From: Paenibacillus sp. JJ-223
GTDB taxonomy: Bacteria > Bacillota > Bacilli > Paenibacillales > Paenibacillaceae
Direction of reading: 5' to 3'
DNA length: 64,000 nt
Assembly: GCF_927798175.1 (NCBI RefSeq)
Contig: NZ_CAKMMP010000015.1
Location: 62,001 to 126,000 of the forward strand
Part shown: one piece after another, positions 1-9,357 of the stretch
Position numbering within the stretch: position 1 is the stretch's first letter
Layout: the number at the start of each line of letters is the position of its first letter
Position numbers and translations under genes: made by a program
Notes under the pieces: generated by a model
What the model was told of the DNA's origin: nothing
Database searches by the model: none
Seen by the model: only the letters and a program-made list of their open reading frames with translations

Positions 1-2
1 TG

Positions 3-854
3 ACGAAGCTGAATGAAACCGGACTGTTTACCTGGACGGCGCAGGAACGCGCCTGGCTTCGCATGATGCTGGATCACCCGTCGGCGCAAGGCGCGCTGAC
101 CCCGCAGACACGCGAGAAGCTGGTGCACATGCTGGACGGGGAGCAAGACATGCACCTTGGCGAGTATTTGACCGAAAAAGCAAAAAGCGAGGAAGCCAGC
201 GTCCATCATCCGCTGTTGAAACCGCTGCGCGAGATGCTGCTGAAGCGGCAGGGCTTCCGGCTGACAGGCCGGGTGCGTCACGGGCGCGTCAGCCATGATC
301 AGCTGGGATACCCGTATCGCCTCGAATATTCCATGGTCAAAAAGGAATGGTATGTCCTGTGGTACGCTCCGCGTTATCGCAAACTGATGGCTACCAAACT
401 GCACAGCATCGTGGCCATAGAGCCCGTGGAGTTGAAGCCTGAAGATATCGGCCGCTACAACAGGCAGATTGCCCTGTTGACCGACCGCCGAAAAACAAGC
501 ATCACCATTGAAGTGCTGCCTGAATACAACCCCGAATTGTCGCGTATTCTGTACGCCTTCTCCTGCTTCGAGAAACAAGTCACGTACGATGAGCCTACAC
601 AAACTTATCGGATTGAGCTTAGCGTGCCTCGCGGCGAAATCGATTATGTCCTATCCAAAATGCGCTTTCTGGGCAAACGCGTACGCATCATCGAGGATGA
701 GGTCTTACGTGGACGCATGTCTGAAACGGCAGCCAAAGTATTGGCTCGGTATGCCGAAAGTGACATGGAGGAGATCGGCAATGAAAAGGATAGGAAATCC
801 AGGGGCATGAACAACAGCTCCATTGAAAAAAAGGAAATCAGCGGCAGCGTTTAG
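3..854 (+). CDS. WYL-domain protein, 5' end cut by the window
   Basis: The frame is open from position 3 and the residues before the first ATGs (TKLNETGLFTWTAQERAW) read as real protein, so the start lies left of the window; about 283 residues are visible. The middle holds a WYL core (LEYSMVKKEWYVLWYAPRYRK, then a hydrophobic strand with IVAIEP), followed by a C-terminal extension rich in charged strands and helices. In characterised families WYL is an SH3-like ligand-sensing fold, usually behind an N-terminal helix-turn-helix in transcriptional regulators. No HTH is visible here because the N-terminus is missing. A regulator is therefore likely, but its target cannot be told. The last 30 residues are low-complexity and charged. 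A bidirectional terminator follows. Confidence 0.7.
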   Translation, partial: TKLNETGLFTWTAQERAWLRMMLDHPSAQGALTPQTREKLVHMLDGEQDMHLGEYLTEKAKSEEASVHHPLLKPLREMLLKRQGFRLTGRVRHGRVSHDQLGYPYRLEYSMVKKEWYVLWYAPRYRKLMATKLHSIVAIEPVELKPEDIGRYNRQIALLTDRRKTSITIEVLPEYNPELSRILYAFSCFEKQVTYDEPTQTYRIELSVPRGEIDYVLSKMRFLGKRVRIIEDEVLRGRMSETAAKVLARYAESDMEEIGNEKDRKSRGMNNSSIEKKEISGSV

Positions 855-906
855 CATATCCTTGGGAAGGCTCAGCCCGCTCTCCATACCGAAAGGAAAA
901 CATGCC

Positions 907-935
907 AAAAAGCCCTGCTCTATGCCAGGGCTTTT
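907..935. terminator. Bidirectional rho-independent terminator
   Basis: Inverted repeat AAAAAGCCCTG / CAGGGCTTTT with an 8-nt loop, flanked by A and T runs, between the convergent WYL gene and the LURP-one gene. Confidence 0.8.
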
Positions 936-967
936 CTTCATGGCCGCTCCGTAAATACGCTATGATG

Positions 968-1468
968 CTACGTACTGCTGCTGGATGCGGCCGAGTTACG
1001 TCTTTTGTTGATAGCATGTACGCCCATGACTACGGCGACCAATTCATAGCTATCGAGCTGATCGGATGTATTGCTTAGCATAAAAGCGCCCGAACTGAAC
1101 CATCCACTCGTTCGCTGAAAGCGCGCAACCACGCTTCCATCCGTGCCCGCGATCTCGTAATCCTGGGAAAATGCAGGCGCACTCACTTCGTATATGCCGC
1201 GCTGCCCGGCATCGTATTCGTACTTTTTGCTGAAGAAGCTGAATCTGGCCCTCAGCACGCCGAGCGGGTACCCATCCGCGCGATCGATCTCCCATCGGTT
1301 ACTGAGCATGCGGAATTTCCCGCTGCACGCCAGGCCGGATCGGTCGTAAACATCCAGCGATGAACCCCATGCGCTTTTCAGATCCAGATAACCGGCCTGT
1401 TCCTGTGCATGATTCATGATCTCCGTATAACCGGCATTGAAGAAGTTATCCCTGAAGTAAAGTTCCAT
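968..1468 (-). CDS. LURP-one-related (YxjI-type) family protein
   Basis: A 166-residue protein that starts at an ATG preceded by the strong site TAAGGAGGGGGATC. It has the repeated beta-strand pattern of the LURP-one-related/YxjI family (tubby-like C-terminal fold): a strand-rich core with GVLRARFSFFSKKYEYDA, GIYEVSAPAFSQDYEIAGTDG and VVARFQRTSGWFSSGAFML. The family often binds lipids or sits at membranes, but a precise function is not established. The C-terminus ends in a serine-rich tail. It lies 92 bp downstream of the ABC permease on the same strand and may be read from that operon, since no terminator is seen between them. The family call is confident; the function is open. Confidence 0.72.
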   Translation of the reverse strand: MELYFRDNFFNAGYTEIMNHAQEQAGYLDLKSAWGSSLDVYDRSGLACSGKFRMLSNRWEIDRADGYPLGVLRARFSFFSKKYEYDAGQRGIYEVSAPAFSQDYEIAGTDGSVVARFQRTSGWFSSGAFMLSNTSDQLDSYELVAVVMGVHAINKRRNSAASSSST

Positions 1469-1560
1469 GATCCCCCTCCTTATGCGACAAAATTAACATT
1501 TCTGCCAAAAAAGACAATATATCATTTTTTACGTATAAGAGAGGGAATGGTTTCATTCAC

Positions 1561-2298
1561 TCAGGCTTCCACCCTCCGATGGTTAAGATAAACCGTCACA
1601 CCCACAAAGATGGCAGCCAACGCCGCTTCAAAGACGATATGGCCCCACACCATCGAATCCCAGCCAAAATTCGTGGAGACAATGGAAATTTCGCTGCTGC
1701 TTTCCGTTACAACGAAAACGTCCATCGGATTGATCCGTCCCGAGAAAATGATGTTATCCAGCCACGAAACCACGTTGGTTAACACGAAAAACGCAAGAAT
1801 GCCGATCCAAGGGCCGGTTTTCCAGCGGAACGCCCCTGCAATGGAAATGGACAGGAAAATCGTAATGGCCATGAACATCGCGACCCACCAAGCAAAAAGG
1901 ATAATCGAGGCCACCTTCGAAGGCCCAAATCCCATCATTTCAATAAAGTAGCCGAGGCCTGGCGTACCGTGCGCTGCTTTATAAATATAGAAATGAATGG
2001 CGGCCAAACCAAGCAAAACCAGTCCGCATATCGTGCCGAACAACAACGGTGACAGGACGTGGGACAATCCATGTACCGGTACAAGCCTTCGACTGTACGA
2101 TCTCAGGTTGGACAGATAGGTGCGGATGACTTTGATGAAGATGGCTACGCCCACGCCAACATAACTGAATACCGCCAAAATCTCCTGCTGCGCTGGGAAG
2201 AAAAGCGCCATGGCAACCTGAATCGCGGCCAATACCACGAGCGAGGCAAGCAACCTGTTGAGGTTTTTTCTAAAATCGTATTTCAGCAATGTCATCAT
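1561..2298 (-). CDS. ABC-2 type transporter permease subunit
   Basis: A 245-residue protein with six hydrophobic segments, the usual shape of the membrane subunit of a small YtrA-regulated ABC transporter. Its ATG overlaps the stop of the upstream ATPase (ATGA), which argues for translational coupling and a shared complex in the cytoplasmic membrane. The N-terminus (MMTLLKYDFRKNLNRLL) is typical of ABC-2 permeases that begin with a short cytoplasmic helix. No substrate can be inferred; related systems are implicated in antibiotic or envelope-stress responses. It is the third gene of the GntR-ATPase-permease module. Confidence 0.8.
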   Translation of the reverse strand: MMTLLKYDFRKNLNRLLASLVVLAAIQVAMALFFPAQQEILAVFSYVGVGVAIFIKVIRTYLSNLRSYSRRLVPVHGLSHVLSPLLFGTICGLVLLGLAAIHFYIYKAAHGTPGLGYFIEMMGFGPSKVASIILFAWWVAMFMAITIFLSISIAGAFRWKTGPWIGILAFFVLTNVVSWLDNIIFSGRINPMDVFVVTESSSEISIVSTNFGWDSMVWGHIVFEAALAAIFVGVTVYLNHRRVEA

Positions 2299-2993
2299 TC
2301 CGCATATACCTCCTTGAACATGTCATCCACGCTTTTCCCGTGCTGGAGACGAAGTGTCTCTACCTCTTCCTTCATTAACATTTCGCCTTCACGTATAAAT
2401 ACAACCTCATCGAAGATCCGTTCGATATCACTGACAAGGTGCGTCGATATGATCAGACTGCTATCTTCGTCGTAGAACTTGACGATGGCATCCAGTATTT
2501 TGCCACGGGCCACCGGGTCCACGCCTGCGATCGGCTCATCGAGCAAGTAAAGATGTGCTTTTCGGGAAAGCGCCAAGGTCAGCTGCAGGCGTTCATTCAT
2601 GCCTTTGGACAGATTGCGTACCCGTTCCCCGGCATCAAGCTTCATGAAAGCAAGCATTTCACGGGCCTTTGCTTCATCAAAATCCGGAAAGAAATCCCGG
2701 AAATAAGCCACGGCATCACGCACCTTCATCCAGCTTTCGGTCAAGGGCCGATCCGGCATAAACGACACCAAGGTTTTCGTTTCCAGTCCAACGGGCCTGC
2801 CGTTGATCTCAATCGTTCCGCTGCTCGGATGCAGCAGACCTGCAGCCAGCTTCATCAGCGTACTTTTGCCGCTGCCATTGCTGCCCAACAAACCGACGAT
2901 CTTGCCGGGTTCAATGCGCAGCGAAACATCGCGAAGCGCCCTTTTGCTGCCATAGTTTTTGCTGACATTGCTTAGTTCAAGAATGCTGCTCAT
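2295..2993 (-). CDS. ABC transporter ATP-binding subunit
   Basis: A nucleotide-binding subunit of 232 residues. The start chosen at 2993 (MSSILELSNV) has the ribosome site AGGGAGGAACTGGAC; an upstream in-frame ATG at 3074 lies inside the GntR gene and lacks a site. All ABC motifs are seen: Walker A GLLGSNGSGKST, signature LSKGMNERLQ, Walker B LYLLDEPIAGVD, and an H-loop ISTHLV. It overlaps the GntR gene by 17 bp and the permease by 4 bp, so the three genes form one operon. It should power the adjacent six-helix permease, giving a two-gene exporter or lantibiotic-resistance-like system. Confidence 0.88.
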   Translation of the reverse strand: MSSILELSNVSKNYGSKRALRDVSLRIEPGKIVGLLGSNGSGKSTLMKLAAGLLHPSSGTIEINGRPVGLETKTLVSFMPDRPLTESWMKVRDAVAYFRDFFPDFDEAKAREMLAFMKLDAGERVRNLSKGMNERLQLTLALSRKAHLYLLDEPIAGVDPVARGKILDAIVKFYDEDSSLIISTHLVSDIERIFDEVVFIREGEMLMKEEVETLRLQHGKSVDDMFKEVYAE

Positions 2994-3381
2994 GTCCAGT
3001 TCCTCCCTTTCCCTGCTGCCCTTCGGCAACGGCGTCCGCCACAATGGCCACAATATCCCGATCTTCGATGCCAAGCTCCTGCATGCCGGTCAGGAACCGC
3101 TCCAACAGTTCGCCGGCCATCTCTTTTTTGATCGTCATGATTTTCGCCTCCTCGCTAGTCACGTATCTGCCCAGTCCGCGCCTGGTTTCCACCACTTCTT
3201 CCCGCTCAAGCTCCTGGAACGTGCGCTGCACGGTATTGGGATTAATCTGCAATTCCGCCGCAAGCTCGCGGACCGAAGGAATCTTGTCGCCGGCCTTGAG
3301 TTTTCCGGTCACGATTTGTTTTTTGATATGCTGCATAATCTGCAAATAAATCGGCAAGTTATTGTCAAATTCCATAGCCAT
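2977..3381 (-). CDS. GntR-family (YtrA-type) transcriptional regulator
   Basis: A 134-residue regulator with an N-terminal winged helix-turn-helix (PIYLQIMQHIKKQIVTGKL, IPSVRELAAELQINPNTVQR, LEREEVVETRRGLGRYV) and only a short C-terminal tail. That is the YtrA subgroup, which typically represses its own ABC transporter operon. The start has AAAGGAGAGACACGAT just upstream. It is the first gene of the operon and a palindromic candidate operator lies over its own promoter, so autoregulation is likely. The effector is unknown. Confidence 0.87.
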   Translation of the reverse strand: MAMEFDNNLPIYLQIMQHIKKQIVTGKLKAGDKIPSVRELAAELQINPNTVQRTFQELEREEVVETRRGLGRYVTSEEAKIMTIKKEMAGELLERFLTGMQELGIEDRDIVAIVADAVAEGQQGKGGTGHEQHS

Positions 3382-3407
3382 ATCGTGTCTCTCCTTTCTG
3401 TAACAGT

Positions 3408-3447
3408 GTGTTAGTTACATAGTACACTGGTATTCTATTACTGTAAA
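3408..3447 (-). promoter_or_regulatory. Promoter and candidate YtrA-type operator of the first GntR/ABC operon
   Basis: On the minus strand TTTACA (3442-3447), 17 bp, TACTAT (3419-3424) forms a good sigma-A promoter. An imperfect palindrome, GTGTACTATGTAACTAACAC on the minus strand (3408-3427), covers the -10. Its GTGTACTA half-site recurs at the second GntR/ABC operon (13937-13957). The promoter is seen directly; GntR binding is inferred. Confidence 0.6.
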
Positions 3448-3489
3448 GCCCATTTTCTAATTTTCAATAAAAAGCAGTTCGCACCCATG

Positions 3490-3515
3490 AAAAAAGAGCA
3501 GATGCATACATCTGC
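3490..3515 (-). terminator. Terminator of the aldo/keto reductase gene
   Basis: Stem GCAGATG / CATCTGC with a 4-nt loop, followed on the minus strand by a run of six T. Confidence 0.65.
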
Positions 3516-3556
3516 CCTTCAATCATTTCCTGTTCCATTGATGTTCAAAAAAAGAA

Positions 3557-4426
3557 CTAGACCATATCCAGCGGGACTTTGCGCCCCGGTGCGGGGAAAG
3601 CCTCGTTGATCCGTTCCAATTCTTCAGCCGTCAGGACGATGTCCATCGCGGCGGCATTGTCTGCCACATGGTCCGGCTGCACCGCTTTCGGAATAGCTAG
3701 CACGTCACCGTCTCGTATAACCCAGGATAGCGCAATCTGGGCCGGTCGCACCGATCGGGCCGAGGCGATATCTCGAATGACCGGGTGCTCCAACAGATCC
3801 CGGCGCAATCGTCCCCCTTGGGCAAGAGGACAGTAAGCCATAACGGGGATCCGGCGCTCCCGCTGCCACGGCAGCAAATCATGCTCGATCCCGCGCGAAG
3901 CGGCATGGTACAGCACCTGATTGGCAGCGCACTGTTCTCCGCCGTGTATGCCCCATAATTCTTCCATGTCTTCCGTATCCAGATTGGAGACGCCCCAACG
4001 CAAAATTTTGCCGGACTTCTTCAGCCGCTCCAATTCCTGCACCGTCTCTTCCAGCGGTATATGACCGCGCCAATGCAGCAAATACAAGTCGATCCGATCC
4101 GTGTTCAACCGTTTCAGGCTGTTCTCGCAGGCGGTCTGCATGTGCTTGCGACCGGCATGATGGGGATACACTTTCGAAACGATAAATGCTTCGTCCCGAC
4201 GGCCCTTTATAGCCTCGCCCGTCACTTCTTCCGCTCTACCGTCGGCATACATCTCCGCCGTATCGATCAGCGTCATGCCCAGCGCCAGTCCGCTCTGCAG
4301 CGCTCTCACTTCATTATCGCGTTGATGGATGCTTTCGCCCATATACCAAGTGCCTTGCCCGATGGCCGGCAATTCCGTTCCATCGGGAAGCCGCACCGTT
4401 CGTGCTTCTGCTTTGTTTCTGGTCAT
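3557..4426 (-). CDS. Aldo/keto reductase
   Basis: A 289-residue NADPH-dependent oxidoreductase of the aldo/keto reductase superfamily, cytosolic, reducing aldehydes or ketones to alcohols. The catalytic tetrad is complete: D55 and Y60 in DTAEMYADG, K85 in SKVYP and H118 in LLHWRG. The C-terminal cofactor loop is recognisable (AIPKAVQPDHVADNAAA). The start has the strong site AAAAGGAGGAAGACAC. It stands alone with its own terminator. The substrate cannot be told from sequence; the closest feel is the YtbE/general-stress group. Confidence 0.88.
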   Translation of the reverse strand: MTRNKAEARTVRLPDGTELPAIGQGTWYMGESIHQRDNEVRALQSGLALGMTLIDTAEMYADGRAEEVTGEAIKGRRDEAFIVSKVYPHHAGRKHMQTACENSLKRLNTDRIDLYLLHWRGHIPLEETVQELERLKKSGKILRWGVSNLDTEDMEELWGIHGGEQCAANQVLYHAASRGIEHDLLPWQRERRIPVMAYCPLAQGGRLRRDLLEHPVIRDIASARSVRPAQIALSWVIRDGDVLAIPKAVQPDHVADNAAAMDIVLTAEELERINEAFPAPGRKVPLDMV

Positions 4427-4686
4427 GTGTCTTCCTCCTTTTCCCGCCTGTTCAGAGCGATATTGGACGATTGGATTGAATGATGACCCTATACGCTTTT
4501 CCAGCGCCGTGGCGGAATTTCATCGAAATCAACCGCATTCAAGCCATATCTTCTAGGATTCGGCACCCCGTGAGCAATTCCTTTTCCGCAAACTTTACTT
4601 GATTTTAAAGTGTTGTCCAGGTCGGCGCATTGATTTATGATAAATGGAAAGGTCAGGAAAATAAAACAATGGCAGGAGGAGACACA

Positions 4687-6684
4687 TTGAGCAAACAGCG
4701 TGGCATTACGCCGGAGGATCTATATCAGATTACATGGGTCCATGACCCAATTCCCTCTCCCGATGGCACTCGGCTTGTCTACGTTAGCCGCAGGGTCAAT
4801 GAGCAGCAGGATGGCTATGTATCCCGCTTGATGCTTTTGGAACTGGATGGGCTCAAGGATAGGCCATTCACCTCAGGTACGCGTGATCACTCGCCTGCCT
4901 GGTCGCCGGATGGAACACGGCTGGCCTTTCTGCGGGAACATGAAGGCAAAACCCAAGCGTGGCTGATTGCTGCCGATGGTGGAGAGGCGATTCGGGTCAC
5001 GCACCTTGAACAAGGTGTCAGTTCCCTGTGCTGGTCGCCCGACGGTTCGTCCTTGCTCGTGAAATCATCCGTAAAACCGGATACGGGAGCCGGAGAGGAT
5101 GCGGATGAACCGGACAAACCGCTGCGGGAACTCGTAGTGGATCGAATCCGGATGAAATCCGATGCCAGCGGGTTGTGGAATGGGCAGCGAGCTCACCTCT
5201 TTGTTTTACCTGTAGACGGAGGCGAATCCCGGCAGGTCACTTCCGGCCATTTCGATGTGGCTGACTATGCATGGTCACCCGACGGGTCCAGCATCGCCTG
5301 GATCACCCAAATGCCAAAGGCGGGCGAGGACAACAACGACTTTTCAATGACTAACCATGTTTACCTTGCCCGTCCGGACGGTTCGGATGTCCAGCAACTG
5401 ACGCCGGAGGGCTATCAATTCAGCCGTTTGGCCTTTGCGCCGGATTCAGGGTCCATCGCGCTGTTTGCCAGCGACCGTTCTTATGGCAATGCCACGCTCA
5501 CCAAGTTATATGTCCTTCCTGCGTCAGGTGGGGAACTTCGCTGTGTGAGCAAGGATTGGGATGTTCAGCTCGGTCATGCCATCGTTGGCGACATGCGATC
5601 AACACTTACCACGACCGGACCGGTATATACACGGGATGGCTCAACGATTTTGTGCCTGGCCACCGTTCATGGCAGCGTACGCGTTGCCCGATTCCCGCTG
5701 GATGGACGTCAGGGGGAATACCTGCTGCCTGCGGAAAAGGAAATTTATCAGTTCGCGGAATTGCCTGACGGATCGATCATTGCCGCTCAAGCCGATGTCC
5801 TGAATCCGGGTGATATTTATCTGTACGAACACAGCAAAGCATCGGAACAGGAGCCTGTGCAACTGACTTGCAGCAACCCGCAATTGGGGAAAGAAATCGG
5901 TGTCTGCACTCCTGAAACGTTTTGGTTCGATGCTTCGGACGGACTGCGTTTGCAGGGATGGATCATGAAACCCGCACATACGACCAAGGACGTCAAAGTG
6001 CCAACCATTTTGGAGATCCACGGGGGTCCGCACATGATGTACGGCTTCACGTTTATGCATGAATTCCAAATGCTCGCCGCGCAAGGTTATGCCGTCGTCT
6101 ACCTTAACCCTCGTGGCGGTTTGGGCTATGGGCAGCAGTTCGTTAACGCATGCCGCGGGGATTACGGAGGCGGGGATTATCGCGACTTGATGGAAGCATT
6201 GGACTACGCTTTATCCGCATACCCGTACATCGAAGAATCCCGATTGGGCGTAACGGGAGGCAGTTACGGCGGCTTCATGACCAACTGGATCGTTGGGCAT
6301 ACGAACCGCTTCAAGGCCGCAGTTACGCAGCGCTCCATCTCCAATTGGCTCTCCTTCTACGGAGTCAGCGATATCGGATACTATTTCACGGAAGACCAGA
6401 TTGGCGGCAACGCTTGGGAAGATACGGAAAAGCTGTGGAAGCACTCCCCTCTTGCTTATGTGGGACAGATCCATACGCCGCTGCTGATTTTGCACGGAGA
6501 GCAAGACCTCCGCTGCCCGATCGAACAGGCAGAACAGTTATTCATCGCCTTGAAGCGACGCGGGCAAAAGACGCGTTTGGTCCGCTTCCCCGGCGCGAAT
6601 CACGAACTGTCCCGCGGCGGCAATCCGTACCTGAGAGTGCGGCGGCTGGAACACATCGTCGGCTGGTTTAACGAGCATTTATAA
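4687..6684 (+). CDS. S9 family prolyl oligopeptidase / acylaminoacyl peptidase
   Basis: A serine peptidase of 665 residues. The chosen start is TTG at 4687 with a perfect site, GCAGGAGGAGACACA; the in-frame ATG at 4630 has none. The N-terminal two thirds is a beta-propeller built from TolB/WD-like blades (WSPDGTRLAF, WSPDGSSLLV, WSPDGSSIAW). The C-terminal alpha/beta hydrolase domain carries S526 in GGSYGGFM, D607 in HGEQDLRCP and H639 in GANHELSR, a full catalytic triad. Such enzymes act in the cytosol on short peptides or N-acylated peptides. It is monocistronic, with a terminator downstream. Confidence 0.9.
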   Translation: MSKQRGITPEDLYQITWVHDPIPSPDGTRLVYVSRRVNEQQDGYVSRLMLLELDGLKDRPFTSGTRDHSPAWSPDGTRLAFLREHEGKTQAWLIAADGGEAIRVTHLEQGVSSLCWSPDGSSLLVKSSVKPDTGAGEDADEPDKPLRELVVDRIRMKSDASGLWNGQRAHLFVLPVDGGESRQVTSGHFDVADYAWSPDGSSIAWITQMPKAGEDNNDFSMTNHVYLARPDGSDVQQLTPEGYQFSRLAFAPDSGSIALFASDRSYGNATLTKLYVLPASGGELRCVSKDWDVQLGHAIVGDMRSTLTTTGPVYTRDGSTILCLATVHGSVRVARFPLDGRQGEYLLPAEKEIYQFAELPDGSIIAAQADVLNPGDIYLYEHSKASEQEPVQLTCSNPQLGKEIGVCTPETFWFDASDGLRLQGWIMKPAHTTKDVKVPTILEIHGGPHMMYGFTFMHEFQMLAAQGYAVVYLNPRGGLGYGQQFVNACRGDYGGGDYRDLMEALDYALSAYPYIEESRLGVTGGSYGGFMTNWIVGHTNRFKAAVTQRSISNWLSFYGVSDIGYYFTEDQIGGNAWEDTEKLWKHSPLAYVGQIHTPLLILHGEQDLRCPIEQAEQLFIALKRRGQKTRLVRFPGANHELSRGGNPYLRVRRLEHIVGWFNEHL

Positions 6685-6699
6685 AATATCGGCAAGATG

Positions 6700-6761
6700 A
6701 ACAACCACCATACGGGTGATCTCCTATATTTCGGAGGATGCCTTGCGGTGGTTGTTTTTTT
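6700..6761 (+). terminator. Branched terminator after the S9 peptidase
   Basis: Ten-bp arms AACAACCACC / GGTGGTTGTT enclose a second small hairpin (ATCTCC / GGAGGAT) and are followed by seven T. Confidence 0.75.
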
Positions 6762-6919
6762 GGCGCCCTGTAATGCCGCACAAGCGAATAAACCCCCTTG
6801 ATTTTGCAGATACAGGATATGACCTAAACCTATGGGAGACGGTTGCGCAATCGACGAATTTATCAGATAATAGTCTGTCGATTAGTGTCGCAAGAACGGA
6901 TCTGAAGGGGGATTTTCCA

Positions 6920-8110
6920 TTGAAAAAGAATACATTTGACGAACCGATTAATCGGCTTGCCTCCGGTTCGGAAAAATGGGATGCGCTGGAGGAAATATTC
7001 GGCGTCGCGGACGCGCTGCCGATGTGGGTCGCAGACATGGATTTCGCTGCGCCGCCATCTGTCGTACAGGCACTCCAACGCCGCGTGCAGCATGGGGTCT
7101 ATGGTTATACTGTGCGTACCCGTGATTATCACGAGGCTGTGCGGGGCTGGATGCAGCGACGTCACGGCTGGCACATTCAGGACGAGTGGATCGTGTTTAC
7201 GCCGGGAATTGTGCCGGCTTTGAGCATTGCGGTGCAGCGTTTCACCGAACCGGGAGATGCCGTCGTTATCCAAACCCCGGTATACGCGCCATTTTACCAG
7301 GTAGTGCGCGGCCAGGACCGGGAACTGATGACCAACCCGTTAAAACTGGAAAACGGCCATTATTCCATGGATCTGGAGCAACTGGAATCCTGCCTGCAAA
7401 CCGGACGTGTCAAAATGCTAATTCTGTGCAGCCCGCATAACCCGGTTGGACGGGTTTGGACACGGGAGGAATTGGAAAAACTGTCCGAGCTATGCCTGCA
7501 ATACAACGTGCTCATCGTTTCGGACGAAATCCATGCCGACCTTGTGCACCAACGCGGAACGCATACTCCGCTTTCGCTGGTTTCGGCCGAGATCGCCGAG
7601 CGAAGCATCATTTGCACAGCCCCAAGCAAAACGTTCAACATTCCGGGGCTTAGCACCTCCAACATCATTATTCCGAATGCCAAGCTTCGCGAGATATTCA
7701 GCCAAGGCGTGCAAACGATGGGGCTATCAAGCATCAGCACCTTTGGCGCCGTCGCCACGGAAGCGGCATATAACGGTGCCGAAGACTGGCTGGACGACTG
7801 CCTCATGTATGTCCAAGGAAACATGGAGTTTGTGCAGCAATATGTCTCCGAGCATTTGCCGCAGGTGGGGGTTCATCTCCCGGAAGCAACCTACCTGCTG
7901 TGGCTCGATTTTCGTGCCTTGGGCATTCCCCAGGAGCAGCTTGTTGACCTGTTGTTGAATGAGGCAGGACTTGCCTTTAATAGCGGGACTGCCTTCGGTT
8001 CCGAGGGGGACGGATTCATGCGGATGAACGTGGCCTGTCCGCGTTCCACGGTGGAAGAAGCGATGCGCAGGCTTCATGCACTTATACGTCGACTGGAATC
8101 CTCGAAGTAA
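6920..8110 (+). CDS. PatB/MalY-type PLP-dependent aminotransferase or C-S lyase
   Basis: A fold-type I PLP enzyme. The start is taken at TTG 6920, which has GAAGGGGGATTTTCCA upstream and gives 396 residues, the family's usual size; the ATG at 6716 falls inside the preceding terminator. Motifs are NRLASGSEKWD and PMWVADMDFAAPP near the N-terminus, SPHNPVGRVW, SDEIHADL (PLP-binding Asp) and the Schiff-base lysine K237 in APSKTFNIPG. In this family cystathionine or other cysteine conjugates are cleaved to pyruvate, ammonia and a thiol. Whether this one is mainly a cystathionine beta-lyase or an aminotransferase cannot be decided here. Confidence 0.88.
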   Translation: MKKNTFDEPINRLASGSEKWDALEEIFGVADALPMWVADMDFAAPPSVVQALQRRVQHGVYGYTVRTRDYHEAVRGWMQRRHGWHIQDEWIVFTPGIVPALSIAVQRFTEPGDAVVIQTPVYAPFYQVVRGQDRELMTNPLKLENGHYSMDLEQLESCLQTGRVKMLILCSPHNPVGRVWTREELEKLSELCLQYNVLIVSDEIHADLVHQRGTHTPLSLVSAEIAERSIICTAPSKTFNIPGLSTSNIIIPNAKLREIFSQGVQTMGLSSISTFGAVATEAAYNGAEDWLDDCLMYVQGNMEFVQQYVSEHLPQVGVHLPEATYLLWLDFRALGIPQEQLVDLLLNEAGLAFNSGTAFGSEGDGFMRMNVACPRSTVEEAMRRLHALIRRLESSK

Positions 8111-8123
8111 GTGGACTCAGAAT

Positions 8124-8165
8124 GGGAAACCCGCCATCTCCATACCGGAAAATGGCGGGTTTCCC
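8124..8165. terminator. Strong terminator hairpin after patB/malY-like gene
   Basis: Perfect 14-bp stem GGGAAACCCGCCAT / ATGGCGGGTTTCCC with a 14-nt loop. There is no long T run, so it may terminate weakly or act as a barrier between convergent genes. Confidence 0.6.
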
Positions 8166-8206
8166 ACGTTATACGAAGGCATACGCAATACGAAGGCATC
8201 GCGCAT

Positions 8207-9241
8207 TCATTGGCTATGTTTCTCGATAAACCGCGCTGCGGCGTGCAATGCCTGTTTGCCGCTGGCCGTGTCCAGCGCAAATTGATAGTCATGGCCCAGC
8301 TTGGCCGTTGAAGCCGAAAAAAAGAGCGTTTCGGTCTCCACTTCCAGCCGTTTCAACACTTGGGCAAGCTCGACCGACTGAACCGTCAAAAGGTCCTTAT
8401 TCCCCGATGTAATAAATGCAGGCGGAAAATCCTTCGTAACCTGCAATACCGCGGACATCTCGTTCAAGCGCGGATATTCCTCGTAATCCTTCATACCCGT
8501 ATACGACCACAGGAACGTGCGCATGAACGGGAATCCGGTTTTGCCGACCGTGCTCAGATTGTACGGACCGCAGTACAGAAGCACCCCTCTTAATTGTTCC
8601 GCATCAACGGCGGGATGAATATCCATCAACCTGGCCAAGGACGGGTTCGTGATCACGGCTGCCATCTGGCTGGCGATCTGCGCACCCGCAGAATTGCCGG
8701 CCAAGAACAGTTTGGATGCATCGCCGCGAAACTCGGCTGCATGTTCCTTCACGTAAGCAAGCGCCTGATTGGCCTGCATGACAGGCGAGGGATATTTTTT
8801 TTGGGGCGCCAGTGCGTAATTCATGCTGACGACGACGTGACCCCGCTTCGCCAGTTCCGCTGCATAATGGGCAATCTGTCCTTTATCCCCCATAACCCAG
8901 CCGCCGCCATGGATCCATACAACGATGGGCAGCCGCTTCTTCGCCTCGGTTGGATAATACACGTCGAGCGTGCTATTGTCATGCTCTTGCCCATAAACGA
9001 CATCTTGCAAGCGTGAAACACCCGCTCCTTTCATGAAGCGTTCATCCAATCCATGGTCAGGCGAGGCAAGGCGCATAACAGACTTCATCAAAAAAACATT
9101 TACCTTCGGTGTGATGTGTCCCATAGCCCAGAGTCCCAATGCGAACAATGCCAAAACCAATGCCGGAAGCCAAAGCATTTTCCTTGCAAACATAGGCCGA
9201 TCCCGTGGACTCGATTTCAACTTTGACTGCAAAAGCTTCAC
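8207..9241 (-). CDS. Membrane-anchored alpha/beta hydrolase (HSL-type esterase)
   Basis: A 344-residue esterase/lipase of the hormone-sensitive-lipase group. An N-terminal hydrophobic segment (ALVLALFALGLWAMG) anchors or exports it. The oxyanion-hole motif is HGGGW, the nucleophile is in GNSAGAQ, the acid in GNKDLLT and the histidine in LGHDYQF, so the triad is complete. The start is GTG at 9241 with AAGGAAT nine bases upstream; a later ATG (residue 17) is a weaker alternative. The family hydrolyses short-chain carboxylic esters. It is convergent with the patB-like gene. Confidence 0.84.
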   Translation of the reverse strand: MKLLQSKLKSSPRDRPMFARKMLWLPALVLALFALGLWAMGHITPKVNVFLMKSVMRLASPDHGLDERFMKGAGVSRLQDVVYGQEHDNSTLDVYYPTEAKKRLPIVVWIHGGGWVMGDKGQIAHYAAELAKRGHVVVSMNYALAPQKKYPSPVMQANQALAYVKEHAAEFRGDASKLFLAGNSAGAQIASQMAAVITNPSLARLMDIHPAVDAEQLRGVLLYCGPYNLSTVGKTGFPFMRTFLWSYTGMKDYEEYPRLNEMSAVLQVTKDFPPAFITSGNKDLLTVQSVELAQVLKRLEVETETLFFSASTAKLGHDYQFALDTASGKQALHAAARFIEKHSQ

Positions 9242-9357
9242 CCCAATTCATTCCTTGAAGCGTTCCTTAACATTCAAAGTTGTTTACGCACAGGCAGCCC
9301 CTTAGGTTTCCGCGGTCACATCTGTTCTTCTTCGCTTCGCCTTCTGCAGCGTATCGT

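Noticed and set aside
4630..4686. ATG start of the S9 peptidase 57 bp upstream
   Set aside because: No ribosome site; the TTG at 4687 has a perfect one and matches the family's N-terminus.
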